This document shows, piece by piece, positions 17,647 to 26,982 of a stretch of 64,000 nt of DNA; the stretch's first letter is position 1, and every line of letters begins with the position of its first letter. The DNA comes from Comamonadaceae bacterium 2PF (GTDB lineage: Bacteria; Pseudomonadota; Gammaproteobacteria; Burkholderiales; Burkholderiaceae_C): NCBI GenBank assembly GCA_005502875.1, contig SCMV01000004.1, forward strand, positions 62,001-126,000. The letters are read 5' to 3'. The position numbers and the translations under genes are program-made. The notes below the pieces were generated by a model. That model saw only the letters and a program-made list of their open reading frames with translations. It ran no database searches and was not told where the DNA came from.

Positions 17647-18666
17647 TCACTTCCCGAAGAAGAAGCGGGTCATCTCGTCGGTGGCCGACAGGGCGTCGCT
17701 GCCCCGGCCGCCACGGGCCTTCTGGCCACCGGGCCACGAGTGCCCGCCACCATCGGTGACGCACAGTCGCACGCGGCTGTCGCCCTGGCAAGCCTCGTGT
17801 TCCACGCAGCTGACGCCTGGCTGACTCAGCACCGTGCGGGGCGGGGTTGGGCACGCGTCGTGACGCACCCAGCGAGCCACCGAGTCGGCCACCGAGGTGA
17901 AGTCGGTCACTTGCTCCGAGGCCTTGCCGGCGCCGCCGTTGAACAGCACCCGCTCGTCGTCCCTGGCGTGGATGTGCAGCACCGACACCGGCCGCGTGGG
18001 TTGGCAACTGCGGGTGTTGTCCGTGCCGGCCACCGCGGTGATGGCCGAGAACAGGTCGCTGGCTTCGCAGGCGAGTCGGTAAGACATCATGGCGCCATTG
18101 GACATGCCGGCCGCGAACACCTTCTTCGGGTCGACCTGAAAGCGCTTGCCCAACTCGGCATGGATGGCGCGCACGAAGCCGACGTCATCGATCTGTTCGT
18201 CGCGCGCCGCGCCGCAGCAGTTGCCGGCGTTCCAGGTGGCCAGCTTGCCCGATTTCAGCCGGCCGTGGCCGTTGGGAAAGACGACCAGGTGACCCAGCCG
18301 GTCGGAGGCGCTGATTTGCCCGTAAAGCCGGTCGTCGGCGCCGTGCTGCATGTTGCCGCCGCCTCCATGGAAGAAATAGACCACGGCCGTCGGGCGGCCC
18401 GGCTGAAAGCCTGGGGGCACGTGCATCATCCAGTGGCGGGTCTCGCCTTGCCAATTCATGGTCAGGCTGTGGGTGCCCGGGGACGTGGGGGGCGGGGTGG
18501 CAGCGGCCTCGGGCTGGCTGGGCGCCTGGGCCTGGCGGCGCTCGCGCAGCCGATCCAGCAAAGGGCCGGCGTGCACCGAGGCAGCCAAGGTCAGGCCCGC
18601 CAGCGATGCGGCCAGGAGTTGGGGCAGGAGCGAGCGGAAGCGGGGTCGTCGGGGCAGGGGATGCAT
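17647..18666 (-). CDS. Secreted CE1 / LpqC-type esterase (PHB depolymerase-like)
   Basis: The 339-residue alpha/beta hydrolase has an N-terminal signal peptide (Arg-rich start, hydrophobic core, ASVHA cleavage near residue 33) and a Gln/Pro-rich linker. It carries the oxyanion-hole motif VYFFHGGGGNM, the nucleophile elbow GMSNG with the catalytic Ser, an Asp in LHIHARDDERV and a His in GGGHSWPGG. GNCCG and C-terminal Cys residues suggest disulfides. The family contains feruloyl esterases, acetylxylan esterases and extracellular PHB-oligomer depolymerases; which one applies here cannot be told. It is probably a single-gene transcript, divergent from the helicase gene. Confidence 0.85.
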   Translation of the reverse strand: MHPLPRRPRFRSLLPQLLAASLAGLTLAASVHAGPLLDRLRERRQAQAPSQPEAAATPPPTSPGTHSLTMNWQGETRHWMMHVPPGFQPGRPTAVVYFFHGGGGNMQHGADDRLYGQISASDRLGHLVVFPNGHGRLKSGKLATWNAGNCCGAARDEQIDDVGFVRAIHAELGKRFQVDPKKVFAAGMSNGAMMSYRLACEASDLFSAITAVAGTDNTRSCQPTRPVSVLHIHARDDERVLFNGGAGKASEQVTDFTSVADSVARWVRHDACPTPPRTVLSQPGVSCVEHEACQGDSRVRLCVTDGGGHSWPGGQKARGGRGSDALSATDEMTRFFFGK

Positions 18667-18734
18667 GGCGATAGTCTGGCGGCGGCGTTCGCAGGCGTCA
18701 ACGCGGACAGACGGCGAGGGGTGTCACCGCGTCC

Positions 18735-18740
18735 CTACAA
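18735..18740 (+). promoter_or_regulatory. -10 box directly before the uvrD start codon
   Basis: TACAAT ends seven bases before the helicase ATG, so transcription would begin at the base next to the start codon. No strong -35 and no good ribosome site are seen, which fits a leaderless mRNA. Confidence 0.45.
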
Positions 18741-18747
18741 TCCAGGG

Positions 18748-21174
18748 ATGAGCTTTCAGACCCCGTCTCCTGCCGAATCTTCGCCCTTGCTGGCTGGCCT
18801 CAACCCCGAGCAGCTGGCCGCCGTGACCGCTCCGCCTGGCCCTGCGTTGATCCTGGCTGGTGCCGGATCTGGCAAGACGCGCGTGCTGACCACCCGCATC
18901 GCCTGGCTGATGCAGACGGGGCAGGTCTCGCCAGCGGGCATCATGGCCGTGACCTTCACCAACAAGGCCGCCAAGGAAATGCAGGCGCGCCTGTCGGCCA
19001 TGCTCCCGGTCAACACCCGCATGATGTGGATCGGCACCTTCCATGGCTTGTGCAACCGTTTCCTGCGTGCACACGCCAAAGCGGCGGGTCTGCCGCAGGC
19101 TTTCCAGATCCTGGACACCTCCGACCAGCTCTCTGCCGTCAAGCGCGTGATCAAGGCGCTGAAGTTCGACGAAGAAAAGTGCGTGCCCAAGCAGACCACC
19201 TGGTTCATCGCCAACTGCAAGGAAGACGGCAAGCGCCCGCAGGATTTGCAGCCACGTGACGAGTTGGGCCGCATGCAGCTGGCCGTCTACCAGGCCTACG
19301 AAGACCAGTGCCAGCGCGAAGGCGTGGTCGATTTTGCCGAGCTCATGCTGCGCACCTACGAACTGCTGCGTGACCACCCCGAGATCCGCGAGCACTACCA
19401 GCGCCGCTTCAAGCACATCCTGGTCGACGAGTTCCAGGACACCAACCGCCTGCAGTACCTGTGGCTCAAGATGTTCGCGGGCAACCCCGACGTCACCGGC
19501 AACAGCGTCTTCGCCGTGGGCGACGACGACCAGAGCATCTACGCCTTCCGCGGCGCGCAGGTCGGCAACATGTCCGACTTCGAGCGCGAGTTCCGCGTGC
19601 CGCGCGTGATCAAGCTCGAGCAGAACTACCGCAGCCACGGCCACATCCTCGACGCGGCCAACACCCTGATCGCGCAGAACAGCAAGCGCCTGGGCAAGAA
19701 CCTGCGCACCGACGAGGGCCAGGGCGAGCCCATCCGCGTGCACGAGGCGGCCAGCGACTTTGCCGAAGCGCAATGGATGATCGACGAGATCAAGCAGATC
19801 CGCCGTGGTGAGGAACCGCTGCATGAAGTGGCGATCCTCTACCGCAGCAACGCGCAGTCGCGGGTGATCGAGTCGGCGCTGTTCAACGCCGGGTTGCCGT
19901 ACAAGGTGTACGGCGGCCTGCGCTTTTTCGAGCGCGCCGAGGTCAAGCACGCGCTGGCCTACCTGCGCCTGATCGAGAACCCCAACGACGACACCAGCTT
20001 CCTGAGGGTGGTGAACTTTCCGGCGCGCGGCATCGGCGCGCGCAGCATCGAGCAGCTGCAGGACGCGGCCCAAGCCAGCGGCCGCAGCCTGGCGCAAAGC
20101 GTGACCGCTGTGCCCGGCAAGGCCGGCGCCAACCTGCAAGGCTTCGTCGCCCTGGTCGACGCCATGCGCGAGGCCACGCGCGGGCTGACGCTGCGCCAGA
20201 TCATCGAGCACGTGCTCGACACCTCGGGCCTGCGAGATTTCTATCGCAACGAGAAGGAAGGCCAGGACCGGCTGGAGAACCTGGACGAGTTGGTCAACGC
20301 CGCAGAAGCTTTCGTCACCCAGGAAGGCTTCGGCAAGGACGCTGTGGCCCTGCCGGTCGATGAGTCTGCCGGCACGATCGCGCAAGGCCTGCCCGCCGCG
20401 GTGGCGCAGGTCGACACGCTGCCCGATGCCGAAACGGGCGAGATCATCTCTCCGCTGCTGGCCTTCCTCACGCACGCTTCGCTCGAAGCCGGTGACAACC
20501 AGGCCCAGGCGGGTCAAGACGCCGTTCAGCTCATGACCATCCACGCCGCCAAGGGCCTGGAGTTCGTGCACGTTTTCCTCACCGGGCTCGAAGAGGGTCT
20601 GTTCCCGCACGAGAACTCTCTGACCGACACCGACGGCCTCGAAGAAGAGCGCCGCCTGATGTACGTGGCCATCACCCGCGCGCGCCGCCGCCTGTGCATC
20701 AGCTTCAGCCAGACGCGCATGCTGCATGGCCAGACCCGCTACAACGTCAAGAGCCGCTTCCTCGACGAGCTGCCCGAGGGTGCGCTCAAGTGGCTCACGC
20801 CGCGCAACCAGGGCTTCGGCTCGGGCTTTGCCAAGTCATACCAAGATGCCTGGTCCAGCGGCAAGGGCATGGGCTCGATGGTGGGCGCGGGGGCTCAACC
20901 CTGGCGCAGCAACACCCCGCCTTCATGGGCTGGGGCTCGTCGCCCTGAAGACAACTTCAAAGACCTCACCGCGCCCATTCCCAAAGCCATGGCCGAGGCC
21001 AAGACCGCCGGCGGTTTGCGCGTGGGGCAGGGCGTGTTCCACAACAAATTCGGTGAAGGCGTGGTGCTCACGCTCGAAGGCAATGGCTCCGAGGCCCGCG
21101 TGCAGGTCAACTTCGGCCGGCATGGCACCAAGTGGCTGATGCTCAGCGTGGCCAAGCTGACCCCGATCGAGTGA
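18748..21174 (+). CDS. uvrD: UvrD/Rep-family DNA helicase (UvrD, helicase II type)
   Basis: This superfamily 1A 3'-5' helicase acts in nucleotide excision and mismatch repair. The 808 residues contain motif Q (LNPEQLAAV), motif I GAGSGKT, Ia FTNKAAKEM, motif II VDEFQDTN, motif III VGDDDQSIYAFRGA, IV EQNYRS, V MTIHAAKGLEF and VI VAITRARRRL. The C-terminal Tudor-like segment (FHNKFGEGVVL, GTKWLMLSVAKL) is typical of UvrD rather than Rep. A roughly 40-residue insert before motif V (after FGKDAVALPVDESAGT) makes it longer than the E. coli enzyme. The frame extends far upstream antisense to the esterase; ATG 18748 was chosen because the first helicase motif follows at once and a -10 box precedes it. 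Confidence 0.93.
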   Translation: MSFQTPSPAESSPLLAGLNPEQLAAVTAPPGPALILAGAGSGKTRVLTTRIAWLMQTGQVSPAGIMAVTFTNKAAKEMQARLSAMLPVNTRMMWIGTFHGLCNRFLRAHAKAAGLPQAFQILDTSDQLSAVKRVIKALKFDEEKCVPKQTTWFIANCKEDGKRPQDLQPRDELGRMQLAVYQAYEDQCQREGVVDFAELMLRTYELLRDHPEIREHYQRRFKHILVDEFQDTNRLQYLWLKMFAGNPDVTGNSVFAVGDDDQSIYAFRGAQVGNMSDFEREFRVPRVIKLEQNYRSHGHILDAANTLIAQNSKRLGKNLRTDEGQGEPIRVHEAASDFAEAQWMIDEIKQIRRGEEPLHEVAILYRSNAQSRVIESALFNAGLPYKVYGGLRFFERAEVKHALAYLRLIENPNDDTSFLRVVNFPARGIGARSIEQLQDAAQASGRSLAQSVTAVPGKAGANLQGFVALVDAMREATRGLTLRQIIEHVLDTSGLRDFYRNEKEGQDRLENLDELVNAAEAFVTQEGFGKDAVALPVDESAGTIAQGLPAAVAQVDTLPDAETGEIISPLLAFLTHASLEAGDNQAQAGQDAVQLMTIHAAKGLEFVHVFLTGLEEGLFPHENSLTDTDGLEEERRLMYVAITRARRRLCISFSQTRMLHGQTRYNVKSRFLDELPEGALKWLTPRNQGFGSGFAKSYQDAWSSGKGMGSMVGAGAQPWRSNTPPSWAGARRPEDNFKDLTAPIPKAMAEAKTAGGLRVGQGVFHNKFGEGVVLTLEGNGSEARVQVNFGRHGTKWLMLSVAKLTPIE

Positions 21175-21351
21175 GCGCCGCAGGGTGGTGGCCGGCGCGG
21201 GCTCACCACGAGCGGGCCGCGCGATTGGTTTTGCGCAAGGCGCCCATCGACACGCTTGTGTCGGGTTTGCGCCGGCGCAGTGCGGGGCGTCACGAGCCCT
21301 TGCTACAGTCTGGGCATTGATTTGCCACTTGCCCTCCAAGGAGATTGCCCC

Positions 21352-21897
21352 ATGGCCAAGACCGACAAGAAACCCGCCGCCAAGTCCGCCACCAAGCCTG
21401 CCGCCAAACCGGTGATCAAAGGCCAGGCGATCGACATCGGCATTTCCGCCGATCACCGCGCTGCCATCGCCAAGGGCCTCAATGGCCTGCTGGCCGACAC
21501 CTTCACGCTCTACCTGACCACGCACAACTTCCACTGGAACGTGACGGGGCCGATGTTCAACACCCTGCACACCATGTTCATGGACCAGTACACGGAGCTG
21601 TGGAACGCGGTGGACCCGATCGCCGAGCGCGTTCGTGCGCTGGGCTTCACGGCCAAGGGTTCGTTCGCCGACTACGCCAAGCTCAGCACGCTGCCAGATG
21701 CCCCTTCCGAGCCGCCCAAGGCCAAGGAGATGATCCGCATCCTGGTGGCTGGGCACGAAGCCGTGGCACGCACCGCACGCTCCTTGTACCCCTTGGTCGA
21801 TGAAGCCTCTGACGAGCCTTCTGCCGACCTGCTGACCCAGCGCCTGGACGTGCACGAGAAGGCCGCGTGGATGCTGCGCTCGCTGCTCGAGGACTGA
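21352..21897 (+). CDS. dps: Dps-type DNA-protection ferritin
   Basis: Dps is a dodecameric ferritin-like protein that oxidises Fe(II) with H2O2 and shields DNA. The 181-residue protein has a Lys/Ala/Pro-rich tail ([20 protein letters not shown]), likely for DNA binding, then the four-helix core with ferroxidase ligands in [23 protein letters not shown] and a late HE motif. AAGGAGA at 21338-21344 sets the ATG at 21352. TACAGT at 21303-21308 may be its -10 box. No OxyR site could be recognised by eye. Confidence 0.94.
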   Translation: MAKTDKKPAAKSATKPAAKPVIKGQAIDIGISADHRAAIAKGLNGLLADTFTLYLTTHNFHWNVTGPMFNTLHTMFMDQYTELWNAVDPIAERVRALGFTAKGSFADYAKLSTLPDAPSEPPKAKEMIRILVAGHEAVARTARSLYPLVDEASDEPSADLLTQRLDVHEKAAWMLRSLLED

Positions 21898-21922
21898 GCA
21901 AAGGAAGGCGCTGGCCGCTGCC

Positions 21923-23266
21923 TCAGCTGGCGGCCAGCTTCCGACGGCACTGAGCGGCCAGCGCCTCGGCGATGCGGTCGCGGTCGTAGTGCTGCTGGGC
22001 GTAGGCGCGAGCCGCCTCTCCCAGTTGTGCCGCCCGTTGCGACGTGGCCAACAGCTCCAGGCAGCCTTCGGCCATGGCGGATGGGCTGTCGCGCAGCAGC
22101 GCCTGCTGCCCATCGGTGAAGCCCAGCCCCTCGGCACCCAGCGTCGTCGACACGATGGGCTTGCCGCGCAGCGCGGCTTCGATCAGCTTGACCCGTGTGC
22201 CACCGCCCGTGAGGATGGGGCAGATCACCACGCCGGCCTGCGCATACACCGCTTCGATGTCGTCGACGAAGCCCAGCAGCTTGACGCCCTCAGGCATGCG
22301 CGAGGCTTCGCCAATGGCCTCGGGGCTGGCGCCCACGAACCAGGCTTCGGCGTCGGGCCTGGCCTGGCGCACCAGCGGCCAGGTGTGTTCGATGAAGTGG
22401 CGCGCGCCTTCGCCGTTCGGCTCGTAGGAGTAGATGCCGACCATCAGCAGGATGGGCGCCGGGGCAGCGAGCCCGGACAGGTTCGGGGCCGGCGAGCTCG
22501 CCGTGCCCTGAGAGCCCTGCGGCGGCAAAGGCAGGCCGTTCGGCACCACAGCGACCCGATCGGTCGGCACGCCACAGAAATCGGCCAGCAACTGCGCGTC
22601 GTCGCGGGCGCACACCAGTGTCTTCCAGGCCTTTTGCACGGCCTGCCGCTCCAGGCGCGCCAGGGCGGGCAACTCGGCGCGCGACAGCCAGCGCTCGCGC
22701 GTGCTTTGGCCCAGGCCCATGCGGCGCTGGTGCACCACGTGCTCGATGTCGTCCATGTCGAAGACCGTGGTCGGCAACCCCTTGCAGGCCGAAAGCAAGG
22801 CCATGCTGCGAAGCCGGTGCGCCAGCACCAGCACGGGTTTTTCGTCGAGAGCGCGTTGCAGCACCTCGAGCTGACCTCCCGCCACCGCCGCGCGCATGCC
22901 CGGTGACCAGCGTTGCGACACGCAGCCCAACAGCTGCTGCACGATGTAGGGCGTGCGCACGTCTTTGACCGAGCGGGTCAGACCCAGCACACGCGCTTGC
23001 AGGCCCCAGTGCTCCTGGATGCCGGCTGCCACGCGCGCCAGCGCCGTCGGGTCGGTGGCTTGCACCCGTTCGCCTTGCGAGCACACGACGTCCAGCATCA
23101 GGCCGGTTCCGGCCATGGCCGTCATCAGCATCCTCAGGCGCTGGTAGATGCCGTGGCGGCTGGCTTGCAGGTCGTCCAGGGGGAGGGCGGTGACGATCAG
23201 GCAACGGCCGCTCGCCTGCTGTGGCGTGGCGTCAAAGCGGTGGGGCGTCGAGGCGGGCTGGTTCAT
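21923..23266 (-). CDS. Glycosyltransferase, family 4-like
   Basis: The 447-residue protein has the GT-B fold pattern. The N-terminal half begins RCLIVTALPLDDLQASRHGIYQRL, with the acceptor-binding half following. A GT4-type donor-binding half reads LLMVGIYSYEPNGEGARHF, ...GVKLLGFVDDIEAVYAQAGVVICPI, and ends with EAALRGKPIVSTTLGAEGL, where the acidic residue contacts the nucleotide sugar. The start at 23266 was preferred over a frame start 135 bases upstream that would overlap the flippase. It follows a flippase gene by 43 bases, so it likely adds a sugar to a lipid-linked or cell-surface glycan; donor and acceptor are unknown. Confidence 0.8.
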   Translation of the reverse strand: MNQPASTPHRFDATPQQASGRCLIVTALPLDDLQASRHGIYQRLRMLMTAMAGTGLMLDVVCSQGERVQATDPTALARVAAGIQEHWGLQARVLGLTRSVKDVRTPYIVQQLLGCVSQRWSPGMRAAVAGGQLEVLQRALDEKPVLVLAHRLRSMALLSACKGLPTTVFDMDDIEHVVHQRRMGLGQSTRERWLSRAELPALARLERQAVQKAWKTLVCARDDAQLLADFCGVPTDRVAVVPNGLPLPPQGSQGTASSPAPNLSGLAAPAPILLMVGIYSYEPNGEGARHFIEHTWPLVRQARPDAEAWFVGASPEAIGEASRMPEGVKLLGFVDDIEAVYAQAGVVICPILTGGGTRVKLIEAALRGKPIVSTTLGAEGLGFTDGQQALLRDSPSAMAEGCLELLATSQRAAQLGEAARAYAQQHYDRDRIAEALAAQCRRKLAAS

Positions 23267-23309
23267 GGTGGCCTGGGTGATGGGGCGTCGGCAAAGGGCT
23301 GTGCGGGTT

Positions 23310-24836
23310 TCAGCGACGCCACTGCAGCACGTCGATGACGCGCCCCAGGGCTTTGGAGTTCTTGCGAAGCATGTCCAGGTCGTTCTTCTCCCAGGCGCCA
23401 ATGTTCAGCGTGAAGACCAGGAAGAGCACGCCAAACAGGACGGTGGACACCAGCGAGCGCCAGACCGAGCCCGGGTCGTGCAAAGCCAGCTCGACCACAC
23501 CCAGCGCCATCAGGGCGGCCAGCAATTGCAGCGCCACGTTGCGCACCGGGAAGCGGATGCCCAGGCTGCGGTGCGCCACCGTGGCCACCATCGCCACGTA
23601 CAGGATGTTGCCCACGGCGTTGGACAGCAGCGCACCGGTGTAGCCCAGCCAGGGGATGAACAGGAAGGCCGTGGCCACCGAAATGCCCGCGCCCGCGAAG
23701 ATGAAACGCAGCCGGGCCTGGTGGTTGTCGGTGGCGATGAAGACGGCCGAATAGGACGCCGACGAGGTGGTCAACCCACCCACGATGGCCATGGTCTGCA
23801 GGGCCGGGATGACCTCGTCGTAGGCATGTCCGTAAAGGGAGTGCACGATGAGCTCGGACATCAGCCAGCCGCCGGCGGCCACCAGCACGCCCATGAACTG
23901 GTAAAAGCGCACCGAGACGGAGAAGATTTCCTGCACCTTTTCTCGGCCACCTTCGCCCTGCGCGCGCGAGATGAACGGCAGCAGCATCGACGAGAAGCCG
24001 TTGGTCAGCAGGTCCATGCCGCTTTTGGACAGCGCGCCGGCGATGTTGTAGAAGCCGACGTAGGTCGTCATCGCGCTCAGGCCCAGCAGGTAGGTGTCCA
24101 TCGACTTGGACGACAGCATGCCCACCAGCGTCAAGGAGGTGTTCCAGCGCACGCCCTCGTTGAGCTTGGCCTTGATGTCGTCGGGCAGGGGGCCATCGGT
24201 TGGGCGCAGGCCGGCGCGGCGCATCAGCACGAGGGCGATCACCGGGTGCAGGGCCGCCGCCACGAGGAACAGCAACAGGTAGGCATCCAGCCCCTGTTTG
24301 GTCATGAACAGCGTGAAGGTCGTGGCGGTGGTGCCCAGGCTGATCAGCGTGGTGGTGATGGCCTCGGTGTGAAAGACCGAGTAGCCCTTGGAGGCCGAGA
24401 CCTCGAACATGTACAGGGCGCGCAGCACGGCGCACAGCACCACGAACACCAGGTGCAGCACCAGGCGCTGCGACACCTCAGCCGGGTACACGGCCGGGAA
24501 GAAGGCCGTGGTCAGCAACAAGGCGCCCATGCCGGCCAGCGCCAGCCACAGCACCTTGCGCAGCCGCAGGAAGATGGCGTGCCCCTGCTCGACGTCACCG
24601 CGCCCGATGGCCTCGGCGATGAAGCGGATGGCCGTCACGTTGAGGCCGCCGCCAGCCAGGCTCACGGCGGTGCTGACCATCCAGATCAGGTAGGAATAGA
24701 CCCCGTAAGCCTCGGGCCCCAGCCCCCGGGTGATGAAGATGCTGTTGACGAAGCCGGTGACGAAGACGATGTAGCTCGACCCCGTCATCCACTTGGCTGC
24801 GTCAAAGGCCGACTGCTGCGAGCGCTTGATGTTCAT
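23310..24836 (-). CDS. Oligosaccharide flippase / polysaccharide biosynthesis membrane protein (Wzx-like)
   Basis: The 508-residue integral membrane protein has about 12-14 predicted helices and belongs to the MOP superfamily (polysaccharide export, Wzx/RfbX-like). The first helix block includes WMTGSSYIVFVTGFVNSIFITRGLGPEAYGVYSYL, the classical start of this family (R-x-LGPExxG). Such proteins flip undecaprenyl-linked sugars across the inner membrane. The neighbouring glycosyltransferase supports a role in surface glycan export. No polymerase or other transferase is present, so the pathway must be completed elsewhere. Confidence 0.85.
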   Translation of the reverse strand: MNIKRSQQSAFDAAKWMTGSSYIVFVTGFVNSIFITRGLGPEAYGVYSYLIWMVSTAVSLAGGGLNVTAIRFIAEAIGRGDVEQGHAIFLRLRKVLWLALAGMGALLLTTAFFPAVYPAEVSQRLVLHLVFVVLCAVLRALYMFEVSASKGYSVFHTEAITTTLISLGTTATTFTLFMTKQGLDAYLLLFLVAAALHPVIALVLMRRAGLRPTDGPLPDDIKAKLNEGVRWNTSLTLVGMLSSKSMDTYLLGLSAMTTYVGFYNIAGALSKSGMDLLTNGFSSMLLPFISRAQGEGGREKVQEIFSVSVRFYQFMGVLVAAGGWLMSELIVHSLYGHAYDEVIPALQTMAIVGGLTTSSASYSAVFIATDNHQARLRFIFAGAGISVATAFLFIPWLGYTGALLSNAVGNILYVAMVATVAHRSLGIRFPVRNVALQLLAALMALGVVELALHDPGSVWRSLVSTVLFGVLFLVFTLNIGAWEKNDLDMLRKNSKALGRVIDVLQWRR

Positions 24837-24923
24837 GGGTCGCGATCATCCCTTGTCCGAAAGTGTTTTCGGCAGGCAGGGTGGCGCCATGAGCCACCGG
24901 ATCAGGGGGAGGGGGACTCAGGT

Positions 24924-25553
24924 TCAGACCAAACCGTTGCGGATGGCGTAGACCGTCAGCTCGGAGTTGTTGGTCAGGGCGAGCTTTTCGAGCACGCGGG
25001 CGCGGTAGACGCTCACCGTCTTGGGGCTGAGCAGCAGTTGCTCGGCGATGTCGGACAGGCGCTTGCCTGAGGCGATCATCACCAGCGTCTGCAGTTCGCG
25101 GTCGGAGAGCTTTTGGTGGGCGTCTTCTTGCGCGGGGGTGGTCAGGTTGTCGACCAGCATCTGCGCCATCTCGGGGGTGACGTATTTCTTGCCCTGCGAG
25201 ACGGTGCGCACGGCGGCGACGATCTGGGCCGCGTCGCTGCCCTTGTTGAGGTAGCCGCTGGCGCCGGCTTTCAGGGCCCGCATGGCGTACTGGTCTTCCG
25301 GGTACATGGAGACCACCAGCACCTTGACCGGGTTGCCCTCTTCTTTGAGCACGTGCAGCACGTCCAGGCCGCTGCGCCCGGGCAGGTTGATGTCGAGCAC
25401 CAGCACGTCGCAGCTCTGGTCTCGGAACAGGGCACGCAACTCACCGTAGTCGGCGGCCTCGCCCACGACGTCGATGTCTTCGGCGTCGGCCAGGGTGTCG
25501 CGGATGCCGCGTCGGATCAGCGCGTGGTCGTCACAGAGGATGACTTTGATCAT
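24924..25553 (-). CDS. NarL/FixJ-family response regulator
   Basis: The protein of 209 residues has an N-terminal receiver domain with acidic pocket CDDH (8-10), phospho-acceptor D54 in LVLDINLPG, and Lys in YLNKG. This is followed by a LuxR-type HTH (LSDRELQTLVMIASGKRLSDIAEQLLLSPKTVSVYRARVLEKL). It is the transcriptional output partner of the kinase whose stop overlaps its start (ATGA). The target genes are unknown; the flippase and glycosyltransferase genes directly downstream are candidates. Confidence 0.93.
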   Translation of the reverse strand: MIKVILCDDHALIRRGIRDTLADAEDIDVVGEAADYGELRALFRDQSCDVLVLDINLPGRSGLDVLHVLKEEGNPVKVLVVSMYPEDQYAMRALKAGASGYLNKGSDAAQIVAAVRTVSQGKKYVTPEMAQMLVDNLTTPAQEDAHQKLSDRELQTLVMIASGKRLSDIAEQLLLSPKTVSVYRARVLEKLALTNNSELTVYAIRNGLV

Positions 25554-26770
25554 AGGTTGCCCCAGGCGGTCGGGTCGTCTCGGTCGGGGTCACCGCCAGC
25601 CGACTCCGGGTCGAGCCCAGGCAACAGCCGTTCGATGAAACCGTTTTCAGGGCCAGAGAGCGGCACGGACAGGATCAACGAGGTCACGCCGGGTTTGCTG
25701 CTGAGGTCCACCCAGCCGCCCACCGTCTCGGCGCGTTCGTGCAGGCCGCGGATCCCGAAGGAGCGCGCCTTGGCCAAGTCCTCCGGGCTCAGGCCTCGGC
25801 CATTGTCGGTCACTTCGATGGACAACACGCCCCCGGCCTGCGAGACATCGACGCTGACCTTGCTGGCCTGTGCGTGTTTGGAGACATTCGTGAGCGCCTC
25901 CTGGGCGAAGCGGTAGGCGACCAGGGGCACGCCGATCGCCAGCTGCATCTTTTCGTGGCTGGTGCGGAAGGTGGTTTCGATGCCGGTGCGCTTGCCAAAG
26001 CGGTCGGTCATCCACTGCAGGGCGGCCACCAAACCCTGCTCCAGGATGGCCGGGCGCAGGTTGTGCATGATGCGCTGGCTGGCCTCGTGGGCGTGGCCGA
26101 TGGACTCCAGCGCCTGCTGAACCCGATCTGCGATCTCGGGGGTGGGCGCGTGGCGGGCGATCCAGGCCAGGTCAAATTTCACGGCCGTGAGCGCCCCGCC
26201 CACGTCGTCGTGGATTTCGCGGGCGATGGCGGCGCGCTCCTGCTCGATGCTGGTCTGCAAGTGCTGGGCGAGCTCGCGCAGTTGCTGGCGCGAGCGCGTG
26301 AGGGCGTGGTCGGCGCGCTGCTTGGCGATGCGGGTTCGGTTCGCCTCGATGGCCAGCAGGGCGGCCGGGGCCAGGCGAGCCAGGTTGCTCTTGAGCAGGT
26401 AGTCGTTGGCGCCGTTGCGCATGGCCTGGACGGCGATGTCCTCGCCGATCTCGCCTGAAACCAGGATGAATGGCACGAGTTTGCCCAGGGCGCGCACCTT
26501 GTCGAGCGCCGCCAGGCCTGAATAACCAGGCAGGTTGTAGTCGGACAGGATCAGGTCCCAGTCTTCCGCCAAGGCCTCGATGAGGGCCCGCTCGGTCTCG
26601 ACCCGGGTGATGTCGGCCTCGATGCCGCCTCGGCGCAGGTGGGCGGTCACCAGGGCATGGTCGCCTTCGTTGTCTTCGAGGTGCAGCACCTTCAGGCGAA
26701 CGGGCGGCAAGCTCGTGCCCGCCCCGTTCGCGGGGGGATTCGGTGAGGGCGAGTGTGAGAACTCTGGCAC
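25550..26770 (-). CDS. Receiver-containing hybrid histidine kinase (NarX/UhpB-type HisKA_3)
   Basis: From the proposed GTG start at 26770 the protein has 406 residues: a receiver domain (LKVLHLEDNEGD... acceptor Asp in LILSDYNLPGYSGL), a coiled coil, a HisKA_3 dimerisation domain with phospho-His in AIAREIHDDVGGALTAVKF, and an HATPase_c domain (NVSKHA, DNGRGL). It has no membrane segment, so it is a cytoplasmic kinase that phosphorylates the NarL-type regulator. The frame extends to 26962, but a TACAAT box at 26849-26854 inside that extension shows the longer N-terminus is unlikely. Confidence 0.88.
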   Translation of the reverse strand: MPEFSHSPSPNPPANGAGTSLPPVRLKVLHLEDNEGDHALVTAHLRRGGIEADITRVETERALIEALAEDWDLILSDYNLPGYSGLAALDKVRALGKLVPFILVSGEIGEDIAVQAMRNGANDYLLKSNLARLAPAALLAIEANRTRIAKQRADHALTRSRQQLRELAQHLQTSIEQERAAIAREIHDDVGGALTAVKFDLAWIARHAPTPEIADRVQQALESIGHAHEASQRIMHNLRPAILEQGLVAALQWMTDRFGKRTGIETTFRTSHEKMQLAIGVPLVAYRFAQEALTNVSKHAQASKVSVDVSQAGGVLSIEVTDNGRGLSPEDLAKARSFGIRGLHERAETVGGWVDLSSKPGVTSLILSVPLSGPENGFIERLLPGLDPESAGGDPDRDDPTAWGNL

Positions 26771-26848
26771 AGGTGCGTTTCCGATCCTTCGATTTGAGCC
26801 AAGTTTTCCCGCGTCATTTTGGACACCGACCGGCGAGAAGTGGAAAAA

Positions 26849-26854
26849 ATTGTA
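26849..26854 (-). promoter_or_regulatory. -10 box of the kinase operon
   Basis: TACAAT on the minus strand lies in an AT-rich 200-base gap and about 72 bases above the GTG proposed as the kinase start. A weak -35 candidate, GACCTT, is 17 bases upstream. It supports the shorter kinase start. Confidence 0.5.
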
Positions 26855-26893
26855 CCAACCGGCCAAAGCGCAAGGTCCGATTATGCAAAGGCC

Positions 26894-26920
26894 TAAGGAT
26901 CTGCGAAAACCTGCCGAGAA
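26894..26920 (+). promoter_or_regulatory. Sigma-28 (FliA)-like promoter of the chemotaxis cluster
   Basis: TAAG at 26894-26897 and GCCGAGAA at 26913-26920 are separated by exactly 15 bases, matching the FliA consensus TAAA-N15-GCCGATAA at ten of twelve positions. Transcription would start near 26928, 55 bases before the first gene of the chemotaxis cluster. Confidence 0.6.
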
Positions 26921-26982
26921 CCCCATGTGTCCGGTCATGAGTTGAGCATGACCGCCCCCCAATCCGGTTGAGTGGAGCCACG

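Noticed and set aside
21910-21938. Hairpin GCTGGCCGC / GCGGCCAGC between dps and the glycosyltransferase gene, as a terminator
   Set aside because: The loop is 11 bases, there is no T run on either side, and half of it lies inside the glycosyltransferase coding sequence.
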